Part shown: positions 25,365 through 34,251 of the stretch, in pieces | Numbering within the stretch: the first letter of the stretch is position 1 | How the letters are laid out: the number at the start of each line of letters is the position of its first letter | DNA from: Streptomyces sp. PH10-H1 | GTDB lineage: Bacteria > Actinomycetota > Actinomycetes > Streptomycetales > Streptomycetaceae | DNA: 64,000 nucleotides | Assembly: GCF_030063355.1 (NCBI RefSeq) | Contig: NZ_JASISZ010000047.1 | Span: 1 to 64,000, forward strand | Direction of reading: 5' to 3' | Program-made: the position numbers and the translations under genes | The notes under the pieces: model-generated | Database searches by the model: none | What the model saw: only the letters and a program-made list of their open reading frames with translations | What the model was told of the DNA's origin: nothing

Positions 25365-28300
25365 GTGATCGCGATATCCGACTTCCTGGAAGAACTGCGC
25401 GTGGCCGGCGTACAACTGTGGCTGCAGGACGGTCGGTTGCGCTACCGGCCGGTCGGCGCGCTCGACGGCGAACGGCTGGCGGTGCTTCGCGAGCGGCGTG
25501 ACGAGGTGATCGCCACGATGCTCGCCGACCCGGCGCCGCCCGCCCGGCCGGACATCATCCCGCTCTCCGACCATCAGCAGGGCATGTGGTTCCTTGAGCA
25601 GCTGGGCGTGCTGGGTGCGGCGTACAACCAGACGGCGCTGCACCGCATCACCGGCGACCTGGATGTGGCGGCGTTGCGGTCGGCGATCGCGGGGATCATG
25701 CAACGGCACGAGATCTTGCGTACGGCGTTCCCGGCGCGCGACGGCATCGGCGTCCAGGTCGTGGAGCCGCCCGGTGATCCCCGCTTCACCCTTCTCGACG
25801 TGTCCGACCTGTCGGCCGCCGAGCAGCAGCGGTGGCTGGACGAGCGGAAGCGGATGTACGCCGGGTACCGGTTCGACATCTCCGTGGCGCAGAACTTCCA
25901 GACCGAGCTGATCCGTCTCTCGCCGACCGAGCACGTGCTGGTTTTCCGTTCGTACCATCTGGTGCTCGACGGGCCCTCGCACGCCAACCTCTACCAGGAA
26001 CTGCGCACGCTCTACCGAGCGCACCGGACCGGCACCCCGGCCGAAGTGCCCGAACTGAGCATGCAATACGCCGACTACGCCCTGTGGCAGAACAGCCGGG
26101 ACGGCGCCGAGACGAAGCTGCACATGGATTACTGGACGCAGCGGCTGGCCGGCGCACCGCACACCTTCGACCTGCCGACCGACCGGCCGCGGGCGGCCAC
26201 CGCCGAACTCGACGGCGACACGGTCGAGGTGCCGGTCTCCGCCGACGTGGCCGAAGGGCTGCGCCGGCTGGCCCGGCAGGAGGGCGCCACGCTGTTCATG
26301 GTGCTGCTGGCGGCCTTTCATACGCTGCTGTACCGGTGGAGCGGCCAGACCGACGTGAGCGTCGGGACGATCCTCGACGGGCGGGCGCGCCCGGACGTCG
26401 AGGCCAACATCGGCCACTTCGTCAACCCGGTCGTCCTGCGGGCCGACCTGGCCGGGCGGCCGACCTTCGCCGGGCTGCTCCGCCAGCTCCAACCGCGGCT
26501 GCTGGAAGCCTACGAGCACCGGCACGCGCCGTTCGACCGCCTGGTGGCGGAGCTCCGGCCGCAACGGGACCTGGCGGTGCAGCCGCTGTTCCAGGTGCTG
26601 TTCACCTACCTGAGGGACGAGCCGTTCGAGATGCTCGACGGGCTGACCGTCACCCCGATCGAGCCGGACGAGCGCAAGGCGATGTTCGACCTCACGCTCT
26701 TCGCCCACGAGAACGAGACGGGGGAGCTGACCGTCGGGCTGGAGTACCAGACCGCGCTGTTCGAGCGCGCGACCATGCAGCGCCTGGCCGGCTACCTGGT
26801 CACCCTGCTCGCCGGGATCGTCACCACGCCGGACGTGCCGATCGACGATCTGCACCTGATGTCGGCCGCGCAGCGGCACGAGGTACTCGAACTCTGGAAC
26901 GGCACGGTCACCCGGTACGACGACGACATCTGCCTGCACCAGGTGATCGAGCGGCAGGTCGCCGCCACGCCGACAGCCGTCGCGGCGGTGTTCGACGGCA
27001 AGGAACTGACCTACCGTGAACTGGACGAGCAGGCGAACGCCCTGGCCCGGCAGTTGCGGGAGCTGGGCGTCGGCCCCGACGAGCGGGCCGGCATCGCGCT
27101 GCCCCGCTCGCTCGACATGGTGGTCGCCAACCTGGCGGTGCTCAAGTCCGGCGGCGCCTGCGTCCCGATCGACCCGACCTATCCGGCCGCACGCCAGCAG
27201 CTGATCGCGCAGGACGCGGCGCTGCGCCTGCTGATCCGCCCGGCCGGCGGTGCGGCCGGCCCGGAAGGGGGCACGCCGGTACTGGAGTTCAGCCCTTCGG
27301 CCAGCGCCACCGGCCCGGCGAACCTGGCCGACCCGGCCAACATCGCCTGGGTGCTCTACACGTCCGGGTCCACCGGCCGGCCCAAAGGCGTGGCCATGCC
27401 GCACCGGGCCCTGCTCAACCAGGTGCGGTGGCAGCAGCGCCAGGGCCCCGGCGGCCGCGGGCGGACCCTGCAGTGGGCGGCGCTCAGCTTCGACATCTTC
27501 TATCAGGAGATGCTGACCACGCTGGCGGTGGGCGAGACGCTGTTCCTGGTCGAGGAGGACGTCCGGCACGACTTCGAACGTCTGCTCGACGTCATCGAGG
27601 CGCAGCGCATCGAGCGGATCTTCATGCCGTTCGTGGCCCTGCAGGGCATGGCCGAGCGGGCCGCGCGCCTCAACCGGTTCCCGCCGTCGCTGCGGGCGGT
27701 GCTCACGGCGGGCGAGCAATTGCAGGCCACCCCGGCGATCCGGGAGTTCTTCACCCGGCTGCCGGACTGCACGCTGTTCAACCAGTACGGGCCGATCGAG
27801 GTGCACCTGGCCACCTCGCACCAGCTCGGCGGGGACCCCGCGCAGTGGTCGGCGCTGCCGCCGATCGGCCGGCCTTTCGACAACGCCCGGACGTACGTAC
27901 TCGACTCCGAGCTGCGGCCGGTGCCACCCGGGGTGGCCGGCGAGCTGTTCGTCGCCGGCACCCCGCTGGCCCGCGGTTACCTGGGCCGCCCGGAGCTGAC
28001 GGCGGAGCGGTTCCTCCCCGACCCGTTCGGCGACGGCGCCCGGATGTACCGCACCGGCGACCAGGTCCGCTGGAACGCCTACGGGCAGCTGGAGTTCATC
28101 GGCCGGCTCGACGACCAGGTGAAGATCCGCGGGTTCCGGGTGGAGGTCGCCGAGATCGAGTCCGTCCTCACGGGCCACCCGCAGGTCGTGGAGTGCGCCG
28201 TCGCCGCCCACCGGTACGGCGTCGGTGACCGGCGCCTGGTCGCGTACGTCGTACTGGACCCGCAGGCCCCGCCGACCGCCGCCGAGCTGCGCGCCTTTCT

Positions 28301-28682
28301 CGCCGACCGGCTGCCGGACTACATGGTGCCGGCGGCCTATCTGACGGTGACGGAACTGCCGCATACGCCGAGCGGGAAGCTCAGCCGGGCGCTGCTGCCA
28401 CGGCCGGACGACGAGGCGGAGTGGGCCGGGGCGGCCGAGTACGAGCCACCGGCCACACCGCTGCAGGAGCGCATCGCCGCGATCTGGGCGGAGGTGCTGG
28501 CCGTGCCGCGGGTCGGCGTGCGGGACAACTTCTTCGAACTGGGCGGCCACTCGCTGCTGGCGGTCGCGGTCGTCAACAAGGTCGGTGACGTCATCGGGCG
28601 CACGGTGGCTCTGCGTACCCTCTTCGAGGCGCCGACCGTGGCAGACCTCGCCACCCGCCTGAGCGAGGCGGACCCGAGTTGA
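25365..28682 (+). CDS. NRPS module: TubC docking - C - A - PCP
   Basis: 1105 aa from GTG 25365, with AAAGGG just upstream. Residues 1-50 (ISDFLEELRVAGVQLWLQDG...) are a TubC-type N-terminal docking domain, so it receives a chain from another protein. The C domain shows YHLVLDG near 197, with Tyr in place of the first His of HHxxxDG; the catalytic second His and the Asp are kept. The A domain about 515-1010 has YTSGSTGRPKG near 664, NQYGPIE and PSGKLSR; the PCP has FFELGGHSL (Ser about 1062). Pocket residues read by eye, roughly D-I-Q-F-L-A-Q-L-A, are close to proline codes (D-V-Q-F/L-I-A-H-V-V). I infer activation of proline or a modified proline. No TE. Confidence 0.9.
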   Translation: MIAISDFLEELRVAGVQLWLQDGRLRYRPVGALDGERLAVLRERRDEVIATMLADPAPPARPDIIPLSDHQQGMWFLEQLGVLGAAYNQTALHRITGDLDVAALRSAIAGIMQRHEILRTAFPARDGIGVQVVEPPGDPRFTLLDVSDLSAAEQQRWLDERKRMYAGYRFDISVAQNFQTELIRLSPTEHVLVFRSYHLVLDGPSHANLYQELRTLYRAHRTGTPAEVPELSMQYADYALWQNSRDGAETKLHMDYWTQRLAGAPHTFDLPTDRPRAATAELDGDTVEVPVSADVAEGLRRLARQEGATLFMVLLAAFHTLLYRWSGQTDVSVGTILDGRARPDVEANIGHFVNPVVLRADLAGRPTFAGLLRQLQPRLLEAYEHRHAPFDRLVAELRPQRDLAVQPLFQVLFTYLRDEPFEMLDGLTVTPIEPDERKAMFDLTLFAHENETGELTVGLEYQTALFERATMQRLAGYLVTLLAGIVTTPDVPIDDLHLMSAAQRHEVLELWNGTVTRYDDDICLHQVIERQVAATPTAVAAVFDGKELTYRELDEQANALARQLRELGVGPDERAGIALPRSLDMVVANLAVLKSGGACVPIDPTYPAARQQLIAQDAALRLLIRPAGGAAGPEGGTPVLEFSPSASATGPANLADPANIAWVLYTSGSTGRPKGVAMPHRALLNQVRWQQRQGPGGRGRTLQWAALSFDIFYQEMLTTLAVGETLFLVEEDVRHDFERLLDVIEAQRIERIFMPFVALQGMAERAARLNRFPPSLRAVLTAGEQLQATPAIREFFTRLPDCTLFNQYGPIEVHLATSHQLGGDPAQWSALPPIGRPFDNARTYVLDSELRPVPPGVAGELFVAGTPLARGYLGRPELTAERFLPDPFGDGARMYRTGDQVRWNAYGQLEFIGRLDDQVKIRGFRVEVAEIESVLTGHPQVVECAVAAHRYGVGDRRLVAYVVLDPQAPPTAAELRAFLADRLPDYMVPAAYLTVTELPHTPSGKLSRALLPRPDDEAEWAGAAEYEPPATPLQERIAAIWAEVLAVPRVGVRDNFFELGGHSLLAVAVVNKVGDVIGRTVALRTLFEAPTVADLATRLSEADPS

Positions 28683-28945
28683 GCGGGCCGCGGCGGCGCA
28701 CATCTCCGTTCGGCCGGGCCCGCCCGATCCGGTGGTTCCCGACGGGCGCGTCCGACGTGGCCGCCCGGCCGAAGCCGTCGACCCGGTTCGACCGGGAGAC
28801 CGGGTACCGCACCGTCCCGGGCTGCGTGCACGCGGACCGGATCGGGCTGTCCCTGGGGGAGTACGCCAGCAACGGCACAGTACTGCCCTCCCCGCGGCGG
28901 CTGCGGATCCGGCCGGCGGCGTCGAACGGCACGCGGGCCCGCTGA
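28679..28945 (+). CDS. small hypothetical protein coupled to the NRPS stop
   Basis: A TTG at 28679 overlaps the NRPS stop (TTGA) and opens an 88-residue frame ending at 28945. Third codon positions are almost all G or C along its length, matching neighbouring real genes. The sequence (for example TRFDRETGYRTVPGCVHA and RIGLSLGEYASNGTVLP) resembles no family I recognise and shows no membrane segment or signal. It is followed directly by the operon terminator. It may be a small cluster protein or a decayed C-terminal extension. Confidence 0.45.
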   Translation: MSGPRRRTSPFGRARPIRWFPTGASDVAARPKPSTRFDRETGYRTVPGCVHADRIGLSLGEYASNGTVLPSPRRLRIRPAASNGTRAR

Positions 28946-28960
28946 ACGCCCTGTACGGAA

Positions 28961-28993
28961 AAGGGCCGGTGGTCCTGGTGGACACCGGCCCTT
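28961..28993. terminator. strong hairpin terminator between convergent operons
   Basis: AAGGGCCGGTG (28961-28971) and CACCGGCCCTT (28983-28993) form a perfect 11-bp stem with an 11-nt loop. It lies between the end of the plus-strand NRPS operon and the end of the minus-strand StrR-like gene and can terminate both. Confidence 0.85.
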
Positions 28994-29013
28994 CGCATTC
29001 CTGCGCCGCGTTC

Positions 29014-30054
29014 TCAGCCGGACAGTCCGCCGGCGGCGGTGTTGCCGTACTCGTCTTCCAGCCCCATCGCGAGCTGGATCCAGGCCGCAGCGCAGGACCT
29101 CGCCAGCGACCCGAGATTGAGCCGGGAGTGCGGCGGGATGTGGCTCAGCGGCAGCGGGATCTCGTCGGGCATCAGCACCCGCGGGCCCAGCCAGCGCAGC
29201 AGCACCCGGCCGGACTCGGTGTAACGCAGCGACGGATCCCGTTGGATGGTTTCCAGCAGCGACCGCAGTTCCTGCGAGGGATCGGCGTCCGGCAGCTTCA
29301 CCGTCATCTGCCGGTCCACGTCGCGGTCGCTGCGTTCCGGCCGGGTCCGCCGGTCCAGCACCGGGTCCTCGCCGGACCGCAGGCGCGCCCGGACACTGCG
29401 CGCGGTCTCCACCGAGATGCCGGCCTCCTGGGCGATCCGGCGCAGCGTCGCCTCCGGGTGCACGGCGATCAGCTCGGCCGCGGCTTGCCGGCCGGCCGCC
29501 CCGTTGATCGGCCGTACCCGGCCGTCACGGCCTATGCGCGCCTCAACCGGCGGGCTGTCGATCCCGCGGCGCAGCGAGCCGACGGTCTTCGCGGAGAGCC
29601 CGGCGGTGAAGGCGATCGCCCGGTCGGACAGCTGCGGATGGCTCTGGATGATCCGGATCGCGGCCGCGCGCCGATCGGCGATGGTCAACGGCATGCCGTG
29701 CGTCACGTTGAGCCGGACGGCGACCAGGAACGCCTGGTGGTTGTCGCCGTCGAACAGCTGCACGCGGATCTCCTGCTCGCCGCGGAGCCGGGCGGCCGCG
29801 AGCCGGTGCATGCCGTCGATGACCCTCATGGTCGTGCGGTGCACCACGATCGGTGGCAGGTCCGCCTCCATCTCCGCCATCGATCTCGCGTATGCCAGAT
29901 CCACGCCCGCGGATCGCGGGGAGTCGGCATCGCGGATGGCGGAGAGGGGCAGTTGCACGACAGCGTCGTCCCCGTCGGAGGGCGGCTGCGTGCCCGGCTG
30001 CACACTGGCGGAAGTCCCGGCTTCAATGGTGAATCTAGAGGTGTTGACCGGCAC
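29014..30054 (-). CDS. StrR/ParB-type pathway-specific transcription regulator
   Basis: About 346 aa from GTG 30054, preceded by GGAG about 8 nt upstream; another in-frame GTG at 30105 is possible but the shorter form matches the roughly 350-aa StrR family. The ParB-like N-terminal domain has LPPIVVHRTTMRVIDGMHRL followed by AAARLRGEQEIRVQLF. Two HTH-like parts follow: LSDRAIAFTAGLSAKTVGSL and LRRIAQEAGISVETARSVRA. StrR-type activators (StrR, NovG, Tei15*) control antibiotic operons by binding GTTCG...CGAAC dyads. A related dyad lies at 17202-17231. This is the best candidate for cluster-specific activator. Confidence 0.85.
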   Translation of the reverse strand: MPVNTSRFTIEAGTSASVQPGTQPPSDGDDAVVQLPLSAIRDADSPRSAGVDLAYARSMAEMEADLPPIVVHRTTMRVIDGMHRLAAARLRGEQEIRVQLFDGDNHQAFLVAVRLNVTHGMPLTIADRRAAAIRIIQSHPQLSDRAIAFTAGLSAKTVGSLRRGIDSPPVEARIGRDGRVRPINGAAGRQAAAELIAVHPEATLRRIAQEAGISVETARSVRARLRSGEDPVLDRRTRPERSDRDVDRQMTVKLPDADPSQELRSLLETIQRDPSLRYTESGRVLLRWLGPRVLMPDEIPLPLSHIPPHSRLNLGSLARSCAAAWIQLAMGLEDEYGNTAAGGLSG

Positions 30055-30170
30055 TGGATAAGCTCCGATTCTTGTCACGGCCTCGATGGTCGAACGAAGA
30101 CACACGGTCTTCGATCATCCTGACCACGTGGCCGGACGCGCGGGACTCACCTGTTTAGGGGGCAACGCCG

Positions 30171-30923
30171 CTACTGCGGCGTGCGGAGGAACCCCAGGCG
30201 CCGTACCGGCTCCACACCGCCGGCCAGGTGTACCGGATCGCTGCCGCGGGCCAGGGTCGCCAGGAACTCGTGGCGCGGCAGTGGTCTGGCGCCGAGCCGC
30301 TGGTTGCGCTCGCTGTCCCACTCGACGTCCAGCAGCGTCACGCCGGCGCCGGCCAGCCGGTGCTCCATGTCGAGCAGCGCCACCTTCGACGCGTTGCTGC
30401 GCCGGTGGAAGCAGGTGTCCAGGACGAACACCTCCCCGGCACCGATGCCGATGGCACCGCCCACCAGCTCGTCGCCCTCCCACACCTCGACACTGTGCGC
30501 CCAGCCCAGCTCATTGAGCGCCATCATGCACTCGCACAGCTCGGTGGTCAGCCACTCGGGGGTGCGGTCGCGGCGGCACTCGGCGAGCACCCGGGCGAAG
30601 TCCTGGTTCGTGGTGGTGGTCCAGGTCAGCCGATTGCGCAACAGCTTCATCAGGCTGCGCGCGTTGGTCAACCCGCCGTACGGGATGACCGGCCGGGGAT
30701 CCGGGGACCACCAGACCAGCGCGTACGGGTCGGGCAGTGGCGAGTCGAGCACCACGGTCGCCCCGGACTCCACCGATTCCTCGTACAGGGCGTGATTCAC
30801 CTCGATGTCAGCAGCCGTCGCCGCCGGCATGGGGTAGGTGCCGTGCCGGTAGCCGCCGAGAACGGTGGCCGGGTCGAGCCGCCCACCGATCGCGACCGGC
30901 GCGTCAGCCGGGGCACTATCCAT
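30171..30923 (-). CDS. Aat-like aminoacyl-tRNA-dependent transferase
   Basis: 250 aa from ATG 30923; an upstream GTG at 30962 is an alternative. It carries the leucyl/phenylalanyl-tRNA:protein transferase hallmarks: YRHGTYPMPA, LVWWSPDPRPVIP, WLTTELCECMMALNELGWAH, VEVWEGDELVGGAIGIGAG and a conserved C-terminal fold. Aat normally attaches Leu or Phe from tRNA to protein N-termini for degradation, a pathway not typical of actinomycetes. Homologues inside biosynthetic clusters can instead add an aminoacyl group from tRNA to a small molecule. Divergent from the thioesterase operon with only 83 bp between them. The acceptor is unknown. Confidence 0.75.
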   Translation of the reverse strand: MDSAPADAPVAIGGRLDPATVLGGYRHGTYPMPAATAADIEVNHALYEESVESGATVVLDSPLPDPYALVWWSPDPRPVIPYGGLTNARSLMKLLRNRLTWTTTTNQDFARVLAECRRDRTPEWLTTELCECMMALNELGWAHSVEVWEGDELVGGAIGIGAGEVFVLDTCFHRRSNASKVALLDMEHRLAGAGVTLLDVEWDSERNQRLGARPLPRHEFLATLARGSDPVHLAGGVEPVRRLGFLRTPQ

Positions 30924-31006
30924 CGCAAGTCCGTCCCAGACACATCCTTCGCAAGGAATCACATGTGGATTCTGACCTCAGACCCGCGACTGACGGGAGT
31001 CCCTCG

Positions 31007-31798
31007 ATGACCGCACCCCCGACATCGGGCACCACCGGCGCATCGGCGCGCTGGCTGCGTCGGCTCCGGCCACGCCGGGACCCATCGGCGCGCCTCGTGT
31101 GCCTGCCGCACGCCGGCGGCACGGCCAGCGCCTACAGCCCGTGGATCGACCGCCTGCCGGCCGGGATCGAGCTGATCAGCGTGCAGTACCCGGGCCGCCA
31201 CGACCGGCTGGCCGAGCCGTTGCTGTCGTCGGTCCCGCAGATCGCCGACGCTGTGGCCCCGGTGCTGGCGCCGTACGCCGACCGGCCCCTGTTCCTGTTC
31301 GGGCACAGCATGGGCAGCCTCGTCGCCTACGAGGTCGCGATCCGCATGGAGGCTGGCCCGGGGCCGGACCCGGCCGGACTGTTCGTTTCCGGCCAGTTCG
31401 CCCCGCAGCGATCCGCGCCACCGAGGGAGGCACTCGACGACGCCACCGTCGAGGCCGAGGCCCGGGAGTCCGGCTGGACCGATCCGGCCGTGTTCGACCA
31501 CCCGGAACTGCGCGAACTGGTGCTGCCGCCGCTGCTGGCCGACGTCCGGGCGTCCCTCTCGTACCACCGCGCCGAACCGGTGCGGCTGCGCTCCCCGATC
31601 GCCGCCTACGGGGGCCTCGGCGACTCCGACGACGTGTTGAGCGACCTGGCCGCCTGGGGTGAGCTGACCTCCGGCAGCGCCGTGTGGCGCGCCTTCGACG
31701 GCGACCACTTCTACCTCCGGGCGCGGGAGGCCGAGCTGGTTGCCGACATCGTGGCCCGGATGTCTGACTGGAGAGAGCCGCCAGTTGGACATCACTGA
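31007..31798 (+). CDS. type II thioesterase
   Basis: 263 aa. RLVCLPHAGGTASAYSPW is the typical opening, FGHSMGSLVAYE holds the nucleophilic Ser, and FDGDHFYLR the His. ATG 31007 has GGAG about 10 nt upstream. Stand-alone TEII enzymes clear misprimed or stalled acyl groups from carrier proteins. Several carrier proteins and in-trans loading are expected in this cluster, so an editing role is likely. First gene of a three-gene operon with a desaturase-like enzyme and an ATP-grasp ligase. Confidence 0.9.
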   Translation: MTAPPTSGTTGASARWLRRLRPRRDPSARLVCLPHAGGTASAYSPWIDRLPAGIELISVQYPGRHDRLAEPLLSSVPQIADAVAPVLAPYADRPLFLFGHSMGSLVAYEVAIRMEAGPGPDPAGLFVSGQFAPQRSAPPREALDDATVEAEARESGWTDPAVFDHPELRELVLPPLLADVRASLSYHRAEPVRLRSPIAAYGGLGDSDDVLSDLAAWGELTSGSAVWRAFDGDHFYLRAREAELVADIVARMSDWREPPVGHH

Positions 31799-31813
31799 GT
31801 GAGGAGAAGGACC

Positions 31814-32824
31814 GTGGCCGATTCTGATCGGGCGGAGCGGTACCGCTTCGCGCCGGACATCATGGTCGCGGTCCGGGCCGCGTCCCGGCCGGACAACTGG
31901 CACGGTCCGCTCGAAGCTTTCGTGCACTGGGCCTGGGTCGCGTTCTGGTGCGCGGCCTCGGTGCTGTCGTGGCGGCACGCACCCTGGTGGCTGGCGCTGC
32001 CGGTGTACCTCGTGGCGGTCTTCTTCATCGGCGGCCGGCAGCGTGGCATCGCCGGGATGCTGCACATGGCGACCCACCGGGTGTTCATGGCCAACCACCG
32101 GGCCGGCAGCGTGATCGGGGCGGTCCTCGGCGGATATCCCGTGCTGCAGAGCTACACCGGTTACCGGGTGTCGCACCTCAGTGAGCACCACGGTCGGCTG
32201 GGCGACCCGGAACGCGACCCGGACTACCGGCAGTACCAGGACAACGCGCTGTGCGGGGACGACCTGAGCCGCAGGGCGCTGCGCCGGTACTTGCGCAAGG
32301 TGGTGATGCCGAAGGCGACCGCCTCGTACGTGCTCTACCTGCTGCGGCACCGCATCGTGGCGGCGGGGGAGCAGCCGGCCGAGCGGGCGTTGCGGGTGGT
32401 CCTGCTGGCAGGAGTGCTCATCTGGGCCGTCCTGGGCGGCTGGTGGCTGTGGCTGGTGCTGCTCTGGTTCGTGCCGCTGGTCACCACACAGGTGTGGATC
32501 GGTGCGGTGGCCGAGTTGATGGAGCACTTTCCGCTGATCGAGACCGCGCCCCGGATGGACATCTACATGTCCTGGAACCGGGTCTACGGATGGGGCACCC
32601 GGTTCCTGCTGGGGGAGATCGACGGCGAGGGCTTCCACCTGGTCCACCACCTGTTCCCGCGGACGCCGATGTGGCGGCTGCGCGAGGTCGACGCGATCCT
32701 GAGCCGCGACCCGGTGTACGCGGCACTGCCGCGGCTCGGCGGCGCCCTGGGCGGCCTCGGGCAGATCTACCGTTTGCTGCCCGCGCAGCGCGAGCCCGAC
32801 GGCGCCGCACGGGTCGGCGCATGA
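31814..32824 (+). CDS. membrane fatty-acid-desaturase-superfamily enzyme (first copy)
   Basis: 336 aa; GTG 31814 follows GAGGAGAAGG. Hydrophobic segments flank three His clusters that bind a diiron site: GMLHMATHRVF, SHLSEHHG and HLVHHLFP. The superfamily includes fatty-acid desaturases, hydroxylases and, in several antibiotic clusters, amino-acid-directed oxygenases. No acyl-lipid genes lie nearby, so I suspect oxidation of an amino-acid or peptide substrate. The stop overlaps the ATP-grasp start (ATGA). A second, distinct member is at 40539-41504. Confidence 0.75.
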   Translation: MADSDRAERYRFAPDIMVAVRAASRPDNWHGPLEAFVHWAWVAFWCAASVLSWRHAPWWLALPVYLVAVFFIGGRQRGIAGMLHMATHRVFMANHRAGSVIGAVLGGYPVLQSYTGYRVSHLSEHHGRLGDPERDPDYRQYQDNALCGDDLSRRALRRYLRKVVMPKATASYVLYLLRHRIVAAGEQPAERALRVVLLAGVLIWAVLGGWWLWLVLLWFVPLVTTQVWIGAVAELMEHFPLIETAPRMDIYMSWNRVYGWGTRFLLGEIDGEGFHLVHHLFPRTPMWRLREVDAILSRDPVYAALPRLGGALGGLGQIYRLLPAQREPDGAARVGA

Positions 32825-34053
32825 CCGAGACGGTGGTCGTGGTTTACACGGCCGGCGCCGCCGCCCCGCTCGAACTGGCCGCCGACGCCGAGGGCTACGA
32901 CCTCCTGTTCGCGGTGCCCGTCGACGAGCTGGCGGACGGCCTGGCCGACCTGCTGGCGGCCATCGGTGACGTCGTTGACGTGACCGACGAGGTGGCCGGC
33001 GCCGCGGTGCTCGGGGCCCGCCGCCCGGCCGGCATCGTGGCCTTCTCCGACCGTGACCTGCCGCTCGCGGCACGCCTGGCGTCCCGGCTCGGCCTGCGAT
33101 ACCACTCGGAGAGCACGGTGCTCGCCGCCACCGACAAGCACGTCCAGCGGCAGCGGTTCCGTGACGCCGGGCTTCGAGTGCCGCGGTTCAGGCTGCTGAC
33201 GGGTCCCGGCGATGCAGTGGAGGCGCTCGCCGCGGTGGGCACGCCGGCGGTGCTCAAGCCGGTCCGAGGCGCGGCCAGCCGGCAGACGTATCGCCTGGAC
33301 AGCCCGGAAGACGCGGTGCGGTACGCCGCCGACGCATTCGCCTCGGGCGACGCCGACCAGTTCGTGGTCGAAGAGATGCTGGTCGGCCGCCCGTCGGTGG
33401 CCGGCCCCGGCCTCGGCGACTACGTGTCGGTCGAGATGCTGTTGTGGCACGGCACGGTCGTGTGCCAGGTGCTCAACTCACGCCTGCCGTTGCGGGAACC
33501 GTTCCGGGAGCAGGGCTTCTTCGTGCCCGGTCTGCTGCCCGCAGAGGTCGAGGCGGAGGTCCACCGGCTCACCGCGGCGGCCTGTCACGCTCTCGGCATG
33601 CAGGACGGCTGGGCGAACGTCGAGCTGAAGCTGACCGCCGACGGACCCGTAGTGATCGAGGTGAACGCCCGTCTCGGCGGCTACGTGGCCGTCCTGCTGC
33701 ACCGGTCGTTCGGCGTGGAGGCGGTCCGGCTGGCGTTCGAGGTCGCCGTCGGCCGCCGGCCGGAGGTGTCGCTGGGGGAGCCGACCGCGGCTGCCTTCTG
33801 CTACCAGATCCTGCCGCCGGTCGGCGACTGGCGACTCGCCTCCTGGGGCAACGTGGCCGACCTCGCCGAGCGCCCCGACGTGCTCTCGGTCGTCCTGACC
33901 GCTGAGCCCGGTGACCGGGTCGACTGGCGGCTGGGCAGCCAGGGCACGCTCGGCGTGGTGGAGGGCTTGGCCGAGCGGCCGGAGGCGGTGCTCACCGCGG
34001 TGCGCGCCATCGAGCAGGCCGTCGCCGACCAGGTGGTCTTCAGCCCCGTGTGA
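32821..34053 (+). CDS. ATP-grasp ligase
   Basis: 410 aa. A Rossmann-like N-terminal part with low conservation leads into an ATP-grasp fold: TDKHVQRQRFRDAGLRVPRF, VLKPVRGAASRQTYRL, a central QFVVEEMLVG and the metal site VIEVNARLGGYVAVLL. Such enzymes form amide bonds by carboxyl phosphorylation. In a peptide cluster this could link an amino acid or side chain outside the NRPS, for example onto a guanidino or amino group. Coupled to the desaturase-like gene upstream. Substrates cannot be read from sequence. Confidence 0.8.
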   Translation: MTETVVVVYTAGAAAPLELAADAEGYDLLFAVPVDELADGLADLLAAIGDVVDVTDEVAGAAVLGARRPAGIVAFSDRDLPLAARLASRLGLRYHSESTVLAATDKHVQRQRFRDAGLRVPRFRLLTGPGDAVEALAAVGTPAVLKPVRGAASRQTYRLDSPEDAVRYAADAFASGDADQFVVEEMLVGRPSVAGPGLGDYVSVEMLLWHGTVVCQVLNSRLPLREPFREQGFFVPGLLPAEVEAEVHRLTAAACHALGMQDGWANVELKLTADGPVVIEVNARLGGYVAVLLHRSFGVEAVRLAFEVAVGRRPEVSLGEPTAAAFCYQILPPVGDWRLASWGNVADLAERPDVLSVVLTAEPGDRVDWRLGSQGTLGVVEGLAERPEAVLTAVRAIEQAVADQVVFSPV

Positions 34054-34099
34054 CCGGTTTCTGGCAGGACTTCAGCCTCGCGTGACCGGTCTCTGCCAG
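34051..34099. repeat. short direct and inverted repeat at a convergent gene junction
   Basis: TGACCGGTTTCTG (34051-34063) recurs as TGACCGGTCTCTG (34083-34095) with one change. CTGGCAG (34061-34067) and CTGCCAG (34093-34099) are inverted copies. The block covers the end of the ATP-grasp gene and the end of the convergent small membrane peptide gene. It may arise from local duplication and could act as a weak terminator. Confidence 0.5.
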
Positions 34100-34215
34100 T
34101 AGCTCGGCCGGCGCCGGGACCACGACCGGCGCATCGGATCGCGCAGGACCCTCAGCACCAGGCCCGCCGGGATCACGAGCAGGACGTACGCGAGGGTGAG
34201 CAGGGCGTTGCGCAT
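34072..34215 (-). CDS. 47-aa membrane peptide of the carbamoyltransferase cassette (SxtJ-like tail)
   Basis: ATG 34215 is preceded by GAAGGGG, 6 nt upstream. The product is one N-terminal transmembrane helix (MRNALLTLAYVLLVIPAGLV) followed by LRVLRDPMRRSW and a basic end with RPSYWQRPV. The 'RDP-x-RR ... SYW' end resembles the C-terminus of SxtJ-type small membrane proteins encoded beside NodU/SxtI carbamoyltransferases. Its start lies 36 nt after the carbamoyltransferase stop on the same strand. Function unknown; probably a membrane partner of that cassette. Confidence 0.65.
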   Translation of the reverse strand: MRNALLTLAYVLLVIPAGLVLRVLRDPMRRSWSRRRPSYWQRPVTRG

Positions 34216-34251
34216 CAGAAACCCCTTCGATACGGGACGGACGGCCGCTGG

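Noticed and set aside
25326..28985. A 1219-codon minus-strand frame opposite the C-A-PCP NRPS
   Set aside because: Antisense shadow; the plus strand has all NRPS motifs.
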